Source of the DNA: Ga0077527 sp964531455
GTDB taxonomy: Bacteria > Pseudomonadota > Gammaproteobacteria > Burkholderiales > SG8-41
Assembly: GCA_964531455.1 (NCBI GenBank)
Contig: CAZHFZ010000010.1
Coordinates: forward strand, 19,275-83,274
Direction of reading: 5' to 3'
DNA length: 64,000 nt
The notes under the pieces were generated by a model that was given only the letters and a program-made list of their open reading frames with translations, did no database searches and was not told where the DNA came from. The first letter of the stretch is position 1; every line of letters begins with the position of its first letter. Shown here piece after piece: positions 52,031-60,836 of the stretch. The translations under genes were made by a program, and so were the position numbers.

Positions 52031-53154
52031 GATTTTTTCGCCAATTTAATGGCCTCCCTTACGGCATGTTCAAGGGACTCGTGATTGATCGCGCCGAAGG
52101 TTTCAAAAATCCCTGGAACTTGATCGACATATGTACCGTCGAGTCGAAAGATGACCGGTTTTTTGCTTTTTCGCATCGCCATGTTTTCTTTCATGGCATT
52201 TGCAACGCGATTCATCTGTGTTCCGCCACCAAAAACGCTGACCAGAATCACTTTAACGGCAGGGTCGTGGTCGAGCAGGGCAAAAGCTGGTTTATAGCCT
52301 CGCGTGGATGTCGGTCCGGGGCTGCAGTCAAAGAAGCATGCGGGTTTTCCGCCAAATTCATGGATGAGATCCATCGCCCCCATCGTCATGCCTGCACCGC
52401 CAGATATCAGTCCGATATCTCCATCCAGCTTGACGTACATGTGCTGCATGTCCAGACAAGCTTTCAGCCACTTGTCTGCGCGCGCCCTGTTTTTTGATTG
52501 CTGCTCTTTGATGTCCGCATTACGGTAATGCGCCCATTCGTCGTAAACGATCTTTGCATCCAGCGCCATGAGCTCACCGGATTTGAGCTTTGCGAGGGGA
52601 TTAATCTCCACCGTCGTGCAGTCATTTGCAGTCGCTATATCCACCAGTCTTTGTGCCAGTGCGATGACCTTCTCGCGCAACTGAAAGTCTTTCTCTACCG
52701 GACTCAGGATGGCGCGCAGTTTGTGCGCTCGAAATAGCCACGGGGCACCGATCGGATATCGAACTGGCGGTTTTCCGTTTTCAATATCTACACCCCCCTC
52801 AGGGGAATACATCACGACGTAGCCTTCCGCAGCAGCGTCCACCGTTACGGAGAGGTAAAGTTCGCGATCTATTGCCAGCCACGGATCAGCCAGTAGTGAT
52901 TCAGCCTTCTCGCCATTGAACTCCGTTCCGAAAAGCTTTTTGACAGCACTTTTCAGTGAAGCTGAATTGACGGCCTTGACTATCCCCCCTTGCTTTCCGC
53001 GTCCTCCGCTTCGGACCTGTGCTTTCACTGCAACAGGAAAAGTCTTCACTCGCTTGAGTGAGTTCGAATTGGCGTTTCTTAATAGCACGCCTTTGGGTAC
53101 GGATATTCCCGCTGATGCAAGCAGATGCTTTGCCTCATATTCCAGAATCATCAT
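52027..53154 (-). CDS. SucC-like beta subunit of an acyl-CoA ligase
   Basis: A 375-residue ATP-grasp subunit starting MMILEYEAKHLLASAGISVP, with VKAQVRSGGRGKQGGIVKAV and ATVEINP-type TTVEINPLAKL metal site. The two loops that in E. coli SucC cradle succinate differ: the GGGATKE loop reads SPGPTSTRG, and GGIVRCD reads GGGTQMNRV, so substrate preference is probably altered. The ATG at 53154 (or 53151) has GGAGGAG upstream; the frame runs 31 codons further into the promoter. First gene of the module 1 operon, divergent from the LysR gene at 53259. Confidence 0.85.
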   Translation of the reverse strand: MMILEYEAKHLLASAGISVPKGVLLRNANSNSLKRVKTFPVAVKAQVRSGGRGKQGGIVKAVNSASLKSAVKKLFGTEFNGEKAESLLADPWLAIDRELYLSVTVDAAAEGYVVMYSPEGGVDIENGKPPVRYPIGAPWLFRAHKLRAILSPVEKDFQLREKVIALAQRLVDIATANDCTTVEINPLAKLKSGELMALDAKIVYDEWAHYRNADIKEQQSKNRARADKWLKACLDMQHMYVKLDGDIGLISGGAGMTMGAMDLIHEFGGKPACFFDCSPGPTSTRGYKPAFALLDHDPAVKVILVSVFGGGTQMNRVANAMKENMAMRKSKKPVIFRLDGTYVDQVPGIFETFGAINHESLEHAVREAIKLAKKS

Positions 53155-53230
53155 TTGAATGGGCTCCTCCTTCAGCGTGCTGAATATAGGTCCCTCAAAC
53201 CATGCCAACAAACAATAATTAATCATAGGA

Positions 53231-53249
53231 ATATGCTGTTTAGGCATAT
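53231..53249. promoter_or_regulatory. Inverted repeat before LysR 1 (candidate LTTR site)
   Basis: ATATGC (53231-53236), seven bases, GCATAT (53244-53249), 10 bp upstream of the LysR start and 77 bp from the ligase start. Size and position fit a LysR-type autoregulatory box. Confidence 0.5.
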
Positions 53250-53258
53250 ACTTTTGGA

Positions 53259-54179
53259 ATGACGCTCAAACAACTTCGATGCCTCAGGGCCATAGTCCGG
53301 TCTGATTTCAGCATTTCTGCGGCGGCTCAAGCGCTGCATGCCACCCAGCCTGGGTTGAGTCGCCAACTTCAACTCCTGGAGCAGTCTCTTGGCATTTCAC
53401 TGTTTGTTCGGCGAGGAAAACGGTTATTGGCCCTTTCAACCGCAGGCCAAAATATCCTGTTGATTGCAGAACGCATGCTTCAGGATGCGGAAAATATTCA
53501 AGAGTCCGCACGGGAGCAAACCGACAATAGTCGTGGCTCGCTTACGATAGCTACGACTCACACCCAAGCACGCTATGCGTTGCCGAAAATTATCAGGCAG
53601 TTTGCTTCTGAGTATCCGAATGTTCGCCTGAGTTTGCGTCAGGGAACACCTGCAGAAGTTTCAAATATGGTTCTGTCTGGTGTAGCGGATATTTCGATTG
53701 CCACTGAGCCCATGGATTCTCATGACGGGCTTGCCTTACTCGCGTGCCATGAACTTCAGCGCATTGTGCTAACACCAGCTAAGCATCCATTACTCAAAGT
53801 TCGCCTGCTGTCCCTTCAGGATCTGTCTAAATACCCACTAATTACTTATGATTTTGCCTTCATTGGAAGATCAAAAATTGTTAGGGCATTCGAAGCTGCT
53901 GGACACACCCCCACGGTTGCACTCAACGCCATTGATGCTGATGTCATCAAGACATACGTCGAGTTTGGCCTTGGCGTTGCAATTCTTCCTGAGATTGCGT
54001 TTGATCGTAAGCGGGATTTCGCTCTTCGATCTATCCCGGCAGCTCATTTATTTGAGCCAAACGTTATTCACGTGGGAATTAAACGGCGCCACTTTCTGCG
54101 CGGCTATGTCTACGCTTTCATTGAGATGTTCGCACCACATTTAAAGCATGGCGTTGTTGAAAAGGCGATCGCTGAATAG
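53259..54179 (+). CDS. CysB-type LysR-family transcriptional regulator 1
   Basis: A 306-residue LTTR. The N-terminal HTH has LRAIVRSDFSISAAAQALHA and QPGLSRQLQLLEQSLGISLF; the effector domain is of the CysB/Cbl kind (LTIATTHTQARYALPKIIRQ, NAIDADVIKTYVEFGLGVAI, VHVGIKRRHFLRGYVYAFIE). In that subfamily effectors are sulfate, thiosulfate, O-acetylserine or adenosine phosphosulfate; here the genes controlled look catabolic, so the ligand is uncertain. Divergent from the module 1 operon. Confidence 0.9.
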   Translation: MTLKQLRCLRAIVRSDFSISAAAQALHATQPGLSRQLQLLEQSLGISLFVRRGKRLLALSTAGQNILLIAERMLQDAENIQESAREQTDNSRGSLTIATTHTQARYALPKIIRQFASEYPNVRLSLRQGTPAEVSNMVLSGVADISIATEPMDSHDGLALLACHELQRIVLTPAKHPLLKVRLLSLQDLSKYPLITYDFAFIGRSKIVRAFEAAGHTPTVALNAIDADVIKTYVEFGLGVAILPEIAFDRKRDFALRSIPAAHLFEPNVIHVGIKRRHFLRGYVYAFIEMFAPHLKHGVVEKAIAE

Positions 54180-54214
54180 ATAAGAGCGGGTCGAGGAGTA
54201 GAAACCCGGTATTC

Positions 54215-55663
54215 TCAGTTCCAACGCAAATTGCTTGTGAATAGCCTTTTGAAGTTCTCCAGACTAATTTCCCCGTAGTCGTTTACCTTGGAGTGCAGGT
54301 CCATGACTTCAAGTGTGGCTGATTCTTGCAACCGCAAATTCAGATTTCCAACCAACTTTTTCTCTAAATGTCCTCTTACTTCATCAAGTCTGCTGGCATG
54401 ACCAAGAGGTTGCTCTATGTTTATTCGTTCAGTCGCAGTGCCATCCGAAAACTCTACTTGAATCCCGTTGCCGCATGATCGAATCTCTGGGTTTAGAAAG
54501 TTTTTTGTAAAGCCAGGATCTTCCTGCACCACCATTTTTGCCCGCAATTCGTCGATTCGGGTGTCCTGCGCGGCAGTGTCTGAAAAGTCTCCCTCCCTTA
54601 GCGTGCCGGTAATGAGCCCTATGGCCACCATGTACTGAAGGCAATGGTCTCGGTCAGCCGAATTGTTTAGTGGCCCCGACTTGGAGGCAATCCGGATCGC
54701 AGTTCCATATGACCAGATTTTGACTCTCTTGATCTGCGAGAGTTTCTGGTAAACCAGAGGGTGAAGCTTGATCGCAGCTTCAAGTGCTGTTTGTGCATGA
54801 ATGACGCCTGGATAGGCCGCCTTGAACACCACGTTTTCCATGACGTATGTACCCAGTGGTCGTAGCAAGCTTATTTTCTTGCCAACCAAAACTCTTTTTT
54901 CGAGTCCCCACACGGGATCCTCAATAACAGAACCGCAAGCCGGTTCTCCACGGTGGGCAAGGAACGCGAGTTGCAAGCCTCTTGCCGCTGCATCGGGGCC
55001 TGCCCACGATTTTCTCGGCCCAACGTTTGGAGACTGCCGGTATATCCGTAATGGATGGCCGTCACACCAAGCATGCGATACGGCGCTGGCAATTTCAGAA
55101 TATTTGCCACCCAGCAATTTTGCTGTAACAGCGGCAGATGCCACTCTTACGAAGGTCGCATGATCCAGCCCATGCTGACCGAGGCTATTGTTTAGACCTA
55201 AAACACCCTGTATTTCATAGGCCTTTATCATCCCCACCAAAACATCTTTGACGGTCAGGGGCTTCAGGAGCTTTAGGCCAATACCCAAATTCGCATATTC
55301 AGCCGCCGCCAGGATGGCTCCGATGTTGTCAGAGGGGTGTCCTGTTTCAAGTGCAACCCAGGAATCACTGAAATCAGACCATCGAATCAGAATGCCCGTG
55401 CTGAAGGCGGCGGACACAGGGTCCACACGAAATTCCGTACCTGGGATCGATACACCGGGCTCGCAAGTCATTCCCGGAACGAGCGGTCCGACATGACGCA
55501 TACATGCCGGCATCTGGGTTGATGCCATCGCGCAGCCCATCGCGTCAAATAATGCAAGCCAAGCGACATCAATTGCATTTTCGCTTGGGTTGGTGAACTC
55601 ATCGACGTAGGTCGAGATTTCGTTCACCAATGAATCAATAACGGGCTGCGCTTGAATGCCCAA
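54215..55663 (-). CDS. PrpD-type 2-methylcitrate dehydratase-like protein (module 2)
   Basis: A 482-residue MmgE/PrpD protein nearer to PrpD proper: LIRWSDFSDSWVALETGHPS followed by DNIGAILAAAEY matches the PrpD active-site region, as do NSADRDHCLQYMVAIGLITG and the VFKAAYPGVIHAQTALEAAI segment. The expected reaction is dehydration of a tricarboxylic acid or a related elimination/decarboxylation. No prpB or prpC is nearby, so a methylcitrate-cycle role is doubtful. Start is TTG at 55663, with weak ribosome site. Last gene of module 2; convergent with LysR 1. Confidence 0.85.
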   Translation of the reverse strand: MGIQAQPVIDSLVNEISTYVDEFTNPSENAIDVAWLALFDAMGCAMASTQMPACMRHVGPLVPGMTCEPGVSIPGTEFRVDPVSAAFSTGILIRWSDFSDSWVALETGHPSDNIGAILAAAEYANLGIGLKLLKPLTVKDVLVGMIKAYEIQGVLGLNNSLGQHGLDHATFVRVASAAVTAKLLGGKYSEIASAVSHAWCDGHPLRIYRQSPNVGPRKSWAGPDAAARGLQLAFLAHRGEPACGSVIEDPVWGLEKRVLVGKKISLLRPLGTYVMENVVFKAAYPGVIHAQTALEAAIKLHPLVYQKLSQIKRVKIWSYGTAIRIASKSGPLNNSADRDHCLQYMVAIGLITGTLREGDFSDTAAQDTRIDELRAKMVVQEDPGFTKNFLNPEIRSCGNGIQVEFSDGTATERINIEQPLGHASRLDEVRGHLEKKLVGNLNLRLQESATLEVMDLHSKVNDYGEISLENFKRLFTSNLRWN

Positions 55664-55711
55664 GGATTATTTTCTTCTTGGATAAAGCGATTTGCGTGGA
55701 ATGCAGGGCGT

Positions 55712-56557
55712 TCAGCTTTCCGCGATCGCAGTCATGCATTGACGGTTCTGGGAGTCCGCAGTCCACAATTCAAGTTTTCCCGGTTCTAATTCGAGGGAAT
55801 TCACTGTGAATATCTGCGGCTGAAACAGCGGAGCCACCCCACGGTAACGAAACTTCGACAGTGGCTTGTCCATATGGCGCTGACATTCGCCCAACAAGAG
55901 CATTGCCTGAAGTGGGCCGTGAACGACCAACTCGGGATAGCACTCCTCTTTCGTGGCGTAAGGCAAGTCATAATGGATGCGATGCCCGTTAAAGGTCAGG
56001 GCGGAGAACCGGAAAAGAAGGGTTGAGTTTGCGTTAACACTACGTTGCCATTTGGCCGACTTCTCTGCAGGTTTTCCAACCGCCTGCACGTCTCCGGGCT
56101 TGGCCGCGCCCCGGTAGACGATGTCCTGTTCCTCCACCAAGACGACTTCGTTGCTGCCATAGATGGTGTGCCGGACGACAACGAAAACCATTTCCCCGCT
56201 TCGACCGGACTTACTTTCGAGTGAAATGATTTCGGATTCCTTCTTTGCAACCTCCCCGATTCGCAATGCTCGGTTGAACTGGATTCGTCCGCCGGCCCAC
56301 ATCCTGCGCGGCAGTTCAATCGGGGGCAGGAACCCCCCGCGCTTGGGGTGACCATCAACTCCGAGTTCCGATGCGGGAGCTGCTTCCAAGAAATAAAGCC
56401 AATGCCATCCCAAGGGGATTTCACTGCCAATGCTCAGGTCAGGGGCGGGCAGATCGAATGATGCCGATAGCCCCTTAATGGGCCACGGCGATACCAGATC
56501 CTCTTTGGTCTCGCGGCGCCCGACCCAGTCATTTAAGTTAATTGCAGCAGAACTCAT
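55712..56557 (-). CDS. HTD2/mesaconyl-C4-CoA hydratase-type protein (itaconyl-CoA hydratase family)
   Basis: A 281-residue two-hotdog protein. Strong family signatures: WVGRRETKEDLVSPW, GWHWLYFLEAAPASELGVDG, HPKRGGFLPPIELPRRMWAG, and in the second half HYDLPYATKEECYPELVVHG with the catalytic-type His/Tyr. The same pattern occurs in 3-methylfumaryl-CoA/mesaconyl-C4-CoA hydratase and bacterial itaconyl-CoA hydratase, whose product is a malyl- or citramalyl-type CoA. The next step would be a CitE-type lyase, and one is encoded at 62368. Between the Bug 2 and PrpD-type genes. Confidence 0.85.
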   Translation of the reverse strand: MSSAAINLNDWVGRRETKEDLVSPWPIKGLSASFDLPAPDLSIGSEIPLGWHWLYFLEAAPASELGVDGHPKRGGFLPPIELPRRMWAGGRIQFNRALRIGEVAKKESEIISLESKSGRSGEMVFVVVRHTIYGSNEVVLVEEQDIVYRGAAKPGDVQAVGKPAEKSAKWQRSVNANSTLLFRFSALTFNGHRIHYDLPYATKEECYPELVVHGPLQAMLLLGECQRHMDKPLSKFRYRGVAPLFQPQIFTVNSLELEPGKLELWTADSQNRQCMTAIAES

Positions 56558-56591
56558 TGGGATTTCATTTTCTCAATTAATACGTCGTAAA

Positions 56592-57554
56592 TTATTTGGT
56601 AAGGCCTGCCTGCTCGGCCACTTTATTCCACTTCTGGACGTCGCTCTTCACCTGTTTCGCGAAACTGGCAGAGTCGCCACCCACAACTTCAACACCACTG
56701 GAAAGCATGCGGTCATTAACTTCCTTTACCGCCATTGCTTTGTTTGCGGCGGCATTGATTTGAGACACGATTGCCGGAGGCGTTTTAGCGGGAGCAAACA
56801 TGCCAAACCATCCAACAACCTCAAAATCCTTCACGCCCTGCTCAGCAATTGTCGGCACTTGGGGGAAGGTACTGGATCGTTTCAGGCTGGTTACGCCGAG
56901 AGCGCGCAACCGACCAGCATTTACCTGAGAAACCGCAGCCGGGAGTGTAGAGAAATACAGCTCGACTTGATTCGCCATCAAAGCCGTAACCGATGGCCCA
57001 CCACCTTTATAAGCAATTTGTTCCATCTGAACGTTTGCCGCTGATTTGAAATACTCACCTGCCAAATGGCCGAGAGATCCAATGCCTGGAGCCGCGTAGT
57101 TGAATTTCCCTTGCTTGGATTGCGCCAGCTTGATGAGTTCTTGAACGTTCTTGGCCGGCAAGCTTGGATTAACCACCAAAATAAGGGGACTGGACACGAG
57201 ATTGATTACGGGCGCGAAGTCCTTGATGACATCGAAAGTCATCTTCTTGTGCAGACTCGGCAGAATCGCAAAATTTGTGAATATCTGAAGCAGCGTGTAC
57301 CCATCTGCAGGTGCTTCAGCCACGATTTGTGATCCAACCAAGCCGCCTGCGCCCCCACGATTATCAATAACGACAGCGTTTCCAAGATATTCAGCGAACT
57401 TGTCATTCATCGCTCTGGCCGTGAAATCGGTGCCACCACCTGGTGCTGATGCCACGACCATTCGAATTGGGCGTTCGGGGTACTTAGCGATTGCAACCCC
57501 GGACGAGGCTATTAACACGACGCCTACACCCAATGTGATTTTCTTGATATTCAT
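56592..57554 (-). CDS. Bug/TctC-type periplasmic solute-binding protein 2
   Basis: A 320-residue Bug receptor: signal peptide (1-23), RPIRMVVASAPGGGTDFTAR, NAVVIDNRGGAGGLVGSQIV, PADGYTLLQIF, NQVELYFSTLPAAVSQVNAG. Good GAGGAGG ribosome site. Located between the CaiB-type and HTD2-type genes, so it probably captures the acid that the module degrades. No membrane TctAB partner in view. Confidence 0.92.
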   Translation of the reverse strand: MNIKKITLGVGVVLIASSGVAIAKYPERPIRMVVASAPGGGTDFTARAMNDKFAEYLGNAVVIDNRGGAGGLVGSQIVAEAPADGYTLLQIFTNFAILPSLHKKMTFDVIKDFAPVINLVSSPLILVVNPSLPAKNVQELIKLAQSKQGKFNYAAPGIGSLGHLAGEYFKSAANVQMEQIAYKGGGPSVTALMANQVELYFSTLPAAVSQVNAGRLRALGVTSLKRSSTFPQVPTIAEQGVKDFEVVGWFGMFAPAKTPPAIVSQINAAANKAMAVKEVNDRMLSSGVEVVGGDSASFAKQVKSDVQKWNKVAEQAGLTK

Positions 57555-57613
57555 TTGAAGCCTCCTCGCTACGATTGAAAATTATTCTACTTGTCCCGAG
57601 CTGCCTAATTAAT

Positions 57614-58822
57614 CTACGACAGTCTTTCGGAGCCGCATCCAAGCCAGTCTAACAAAACTTCATTTGTGTGCTGCCCAAGCAATGGCGGGGCCGTCGGATT
57701 CAGTTTTGTACCGGCAACCACCCAAGGCGGCCCAACCACACGAATCTTTCCTGAAATCGGGTGCTCGACCTCGCGAACGACGCCGCGATGGGTAACCTGT
57801 TCATCCTTCAGCGCATCAATATAGGAATTAACCAGCGCATATGGAATCCGATTTTCATGTAAGACCTTCTCCCAAGTTGCCGAATCCATCTTCATGAACT
57901 CGTCACTGACGAGACGATCCAGGGTTTCACGATGTTTTACACGGCCCACCATCGTTTTGTATTCATTGTTATCGAGCAGATCGCTGCGATTGATTGCCTT
58001 GCAGAAATTAGGCCAGTGGTTATCGTTCTGCACAATAATCGCGATGTATTTCCCATCGGCAGCGCGATACGTATTGGCGGGCACACGCATTGGATTGCCG
58101 TTGCTTTGACGTGCTGGATTTTGCGCGGCCTGCAACGACTCGCCCATCCGGGGGCCTAACACTGCAAGCAAAGCATCCTGCATGCTGATGTCGATATAGC
58201 GCCCAAGCCCCGATTCCCTTGCCGCATACAGAGCGGACACCACGGAGTAGGCGCCAAACATCCCCGATAGGACATCAGCGATCGGGGCGCCGACCTGGGT
58301 CGGGGGGCCATCGGATTCGCCGGTAACGCTCATGATTCCCGAGATCGCCTGGATGATTGGGTCGAGCGCCAGTCGGTTCCTGTATGGCCCCTGTTGGCCA
58401 AACCCCGAGATGGAGCAATAAACCAGCTTGGGGTTCCACGAAGAGACTGTGTCCCAACCCAAGCCCAGCCGATCCATGACACCAGGAGAGAAGTTTTCCA
58501 CCAAGATGTCGGATTTTTCAATCAGTTCCCTGGCCACTTCCAAGTGGGCTGGATTCTTCAAGTCGAGGGCTACGCTACGTTTGGATCTATTCGATGCGTA
58601 GAAATAGTCCTCGTCATGTTGAGCGCGGCCTTTGTAGCGACCCACCCATCGCAGTTCATCACCATGCTTGGGCTCTTCAATCTTGATGACATCGGCCCCC
58701 AGATCGGCAAGCATCATGCTGCAGAACGGTCCGGCAATCACCCGGGTCAGATCAAAAACCCTGACACCCTGCAGTGGCAGGTTTTCACCAAGAACCCGGG
58801 TTTTACCTTCAGCCTGGGCCAT
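57614..58822 (-). CDS. Family III (CaiB/BaiF) CoA-transferase
   Basis: A 402-residue CoA-transferase. RVFDLTRVIAGPFCSMMLAD, GADVIKIEEPKHGDELR, ENFSPGVMDRLGLGW and the catalytic Asp in QVGAPIADVLSGMFGA (about residue 182) are intact. It would move CoA from a donor such as succinyl-CoA to an organic acid, giving a second activation route next to the SucCD-like ligase. SUGCT and succinyl-CoA:mesaconate transferases belong to the same family, but so do formyl-, carnitine- and many other enzymes. The ATG is 3 bp after the crotonase stop. Confidence 0.9.
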   Translation of the reverse strand: MAQAEGKTRVLGENLPLQGVRVFDLTRVIAGPFCSMMLADLGADVIKIEEPKHGDELRWVGRYKGRAQHDEDYFYASNRSKRSVALDLKNPAHLEVARELIEKSDILVENFSPGVMDRLGLGWDTVSSWNPKLVYCSISGFGQQGPYRNRLALDPIIQAISGIMSVTGESDGPPTQVGAPIADVLSGMFGAYSVVSALYAARESGLGRYIDISMQDALLAVLGPRMGESLQAAQNPARQSNGNPMRVPANTYRAADGKYIAIIVQNDNHWPNFCKAINRSDLLDNNEYKTMVGRVKHRETLDRLVSDEFMKMDSATWEKVLHENRIPYALVNSYIDALKDEQVTHRGVVREVEHPISGKIRVVGPPWVVAGTKLNPTAPPLLGQHTNEVLLDWLGCGSERLS

Positions 58823-58825
58823 GGC

Positions 58826-59596
58826 TTATCGGGCCTTCCACTTCGGGCTACGCTTTTCTTTGAATGCCTGGATGCCTTCCTTGGCGTCTTCGCTCAGCAG
58901 GACACGATTGGCCACATCGCGAGCCATGTAGACCCGGGTGTCTACTGGGACTTCCAGCCCTCTGCGCGCCGATTCCTTGATGGCGTGGACGGCCAGCGGA
59001 GCGCTCTCAATAATCTCGCGAGCCCAACGCTCAGCAGCGACCATTAACTGGTCGTGCGGAACAACCTCATTGGCCAAGCCAAGGCGGTAGGCCTCGTCGG
59101 CATTAATGAATTTGCCCCTGAGCAAGTAACCCATCGCAATGTTCCACGGGATGGCGTGAGGCAGGAAGCAGGGGCCGCTAACAGACGAAATTCCACGCTT
59201 TACCTGTGGCCAGCCGATACTCGCGCGCTCGGACATGACAACAATATCGGCATTCAGGGCGAATCCGCCACCTTGGGCGAGGCAAGCGCCGTTCAGGGCA
59301 ACGATGAAAGGCTTGAAGGTGTTTCTGAGGCAAAGATACAACTCGTCATTCGACATGACTTCGCCGTTCTCCAACTCAGGCGGTACCTTCTCGAAGAGAT
59401 CCTTGCCCGAACAAAAAATATCCCCTTTGCCGGTAAGAATTGCGACCCAGATGTCCGTGTTGTACTTCACGTCAACAAAAGCGTCCTGCACTTCCTTCCG
59501 CATTGCCCGGTTCAAGGCATTCTTCTTGTCCGGCCTGTTCATCGTGATGTATGCGACGTGATCACGAACTTCATAGTCAACAAATTGCCCCATCAT
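58826..59596 (-). CDS. Crotonase-superfamily protein (enoyl-CoA hydratase-like)
   Basis: A 256-residue crotonase fold: VAYITMNRPDKKNALNRAM, the oxyanion-hole FCSGKDLF and LNGACLAQGGGFALNADIV. The two Glu residues used by enoyl-CoA hydratase appear absent: GGGxEL reads GGGFALN (shortened), and PE(I/V)xxG reads PQVKRG. Hydratase activity is therefore doubtful; isomerase, hydrolase or decarboxylase chemistry is known in the superfamily. AGGAGGA overlaps the first ATG (59596), so 59593 may be the true start. Between the frameshifted Bug and CaiB genes. Confidence 0.85.
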   Translation of the reverse strand: MMGQFVDYEVRDHVAYITMNRPDKKNALNRAMRKEVQDAFVDVKYNTDIWVAILTGKGDIFCSGKDLFEKVPPELENGEVMSNDELYLCLRNTFKPFIVALNGACLAQGGGFALNADIVVMSERASIGWPQVKRGISSVSGPCFLPHAIPWNIAMGYLLRGKFINADEAYRLGLANEVVPHDQLMVAAERWAREIIESAPLAVHAIKESARRGLEVPVDTRVYMARDVANRVLLSEDAKEGIQAFKEKRSPKWKAR

Positions 59597-59641
59597 TCCT
59601 CCTGAGATTTACATCCATGAAATACTGCATTGATCTGAAAC

Positions 59642-60620
59642 TTATTCAGCACTAATTTTCCCGGCCTCAATGACTTTTTTCCATTTCACCAATTCTGTCT
59701 GGATATAGTCACGGAACGCGGCTTGCGTGCTGCCAACGGGATCGAACCCTTGCTTGAAGAGCACCGAATTGATCTCCTCCGATTTGACCGCCACGGCCAC
59801 CTTGGACGACAGCAAATTCAGGATGGCATTGGGTGCTTTGGCCGGGGCAAGCAAGCCATACCACTGGGTCGACTCGTAACCCTGGGCCCCGGATTTGGCC
59901 ATTGTGGGCACATTCGGAACAAGCTTTGACCGACTGGAACTGGTCACTGCCAGTGCCTTCAGCTTCCCCGCATTCATTTGCGGCATCAACGAGGGTATGT
60001 TTGAAAACATCATGTCGACCCTGCCGCCTACCAAATCAAGAATTGCAGGTCCGCTGCCCTTGTAGGGAACGTGGATCATATTTATCCCTGCGATCAACTT
60101 GAACAGCTCTGCCGCCAGATGACCGGACTGCCCATTTCCACCCGAGGCATGAGTCAATAGTCCTGGTTTTGACTTGGCCAGCTGCACCAGCTCCGAAACC
60201 GAGTTCGCCTGGACTGAAGGGTGAACTACCAATAAATTTGCTGCAGATGCAACGAGGCTGATCGGGGAAAGATCCTTGACCGGGTCATAGGGCACTTTTT
60301 TGACCAAGTTCGGAATCACGGCATTAGGGCCGCTATTTCCCATAACAATGGTGTAGCCGTCCGGTGTCGATTTCGCAGCGAGATCCATGCCCAGCATCCC
60401 CCCCCGCGCCCGGACGATAATCGATGACGAAAGGCTGTCCAAGATCGGTCGTCAATCGTTGCCCCAAGACTCGGGCCAATAAATCAGCTCCACCGCCAGG
60501 CGGGCCCGGCAAAATAAGTCTTACCGGCTTGTACGGATATTGATTTGCCGCGTTCACGTTTGCCGTTGTCAGGCAAACCGTCACGAAGGCAAACACAAGC
60601 TGACCCAGCAGTGTGTTCAT
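59642..60620 (-). pseudogene. Frameshifted Bug/TctC-type binding protein 3 (G8 tract)
   Basis: Two overlapping frames carry one Bug protein. The first (from ATG 60620, GAGGAG upstream) gives a signal peptide, PYKPVRLILPGPPGGGADLL and FVIDYRPGAGG. It then leaves frame at eight G on the minus strand (60398-60405), while the rest continues in another frame as MLGMDLAAKSTPDGYTIVMG to the C-terminus at 59642. Removing one G gives a normal 325-residue protein. Inactivation, slippage-based phase variation or a base-calling error are all possible. First gene of module 2. Confidence 0.88.
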
Positions 60621-60787
60621 GGCGACTCCTCTCAATACCAGTCAGGCACCTTTGTGCAATCAATCGGGACAGAAACCATCGATCCCGACCCCAGTTGCCG
60701 GTGCTATGCGACCAAGGATGCGCTTGCGGCATCTTTTGTTGTGAAACGCATCGTAAACAGAAGAGATAATCCTGAATAGGAATAGGA

Positions 60788-60805
60788 TGTTATTGTGTAA
60801 TAACA
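60788..60805. promoter_or_regulatory. Perfect inverted repeat before LysR 2 (candidate LTTR site)
   Basis: TGTTATT-GTGT-AATAACA (60788-60805), 31 bp upstream of the LysR start and 167 bp from the Bug 3 start. A perfect T-rich dyad with an outer T-N-A frame, as in LTTR boxes. Confidence 0.6.
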
Positions 60806-60836
60806 TATTGGAATAGCCAATCCGGGATACACGACC

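Noticed and set aside
54215..55663. Methylcitrate cycle (prpBCD)
   Set aside because: Only PrpD-type proteins are present; no methylcitrate synthase or lyase is in the window, so the pathway name would be unsupported.
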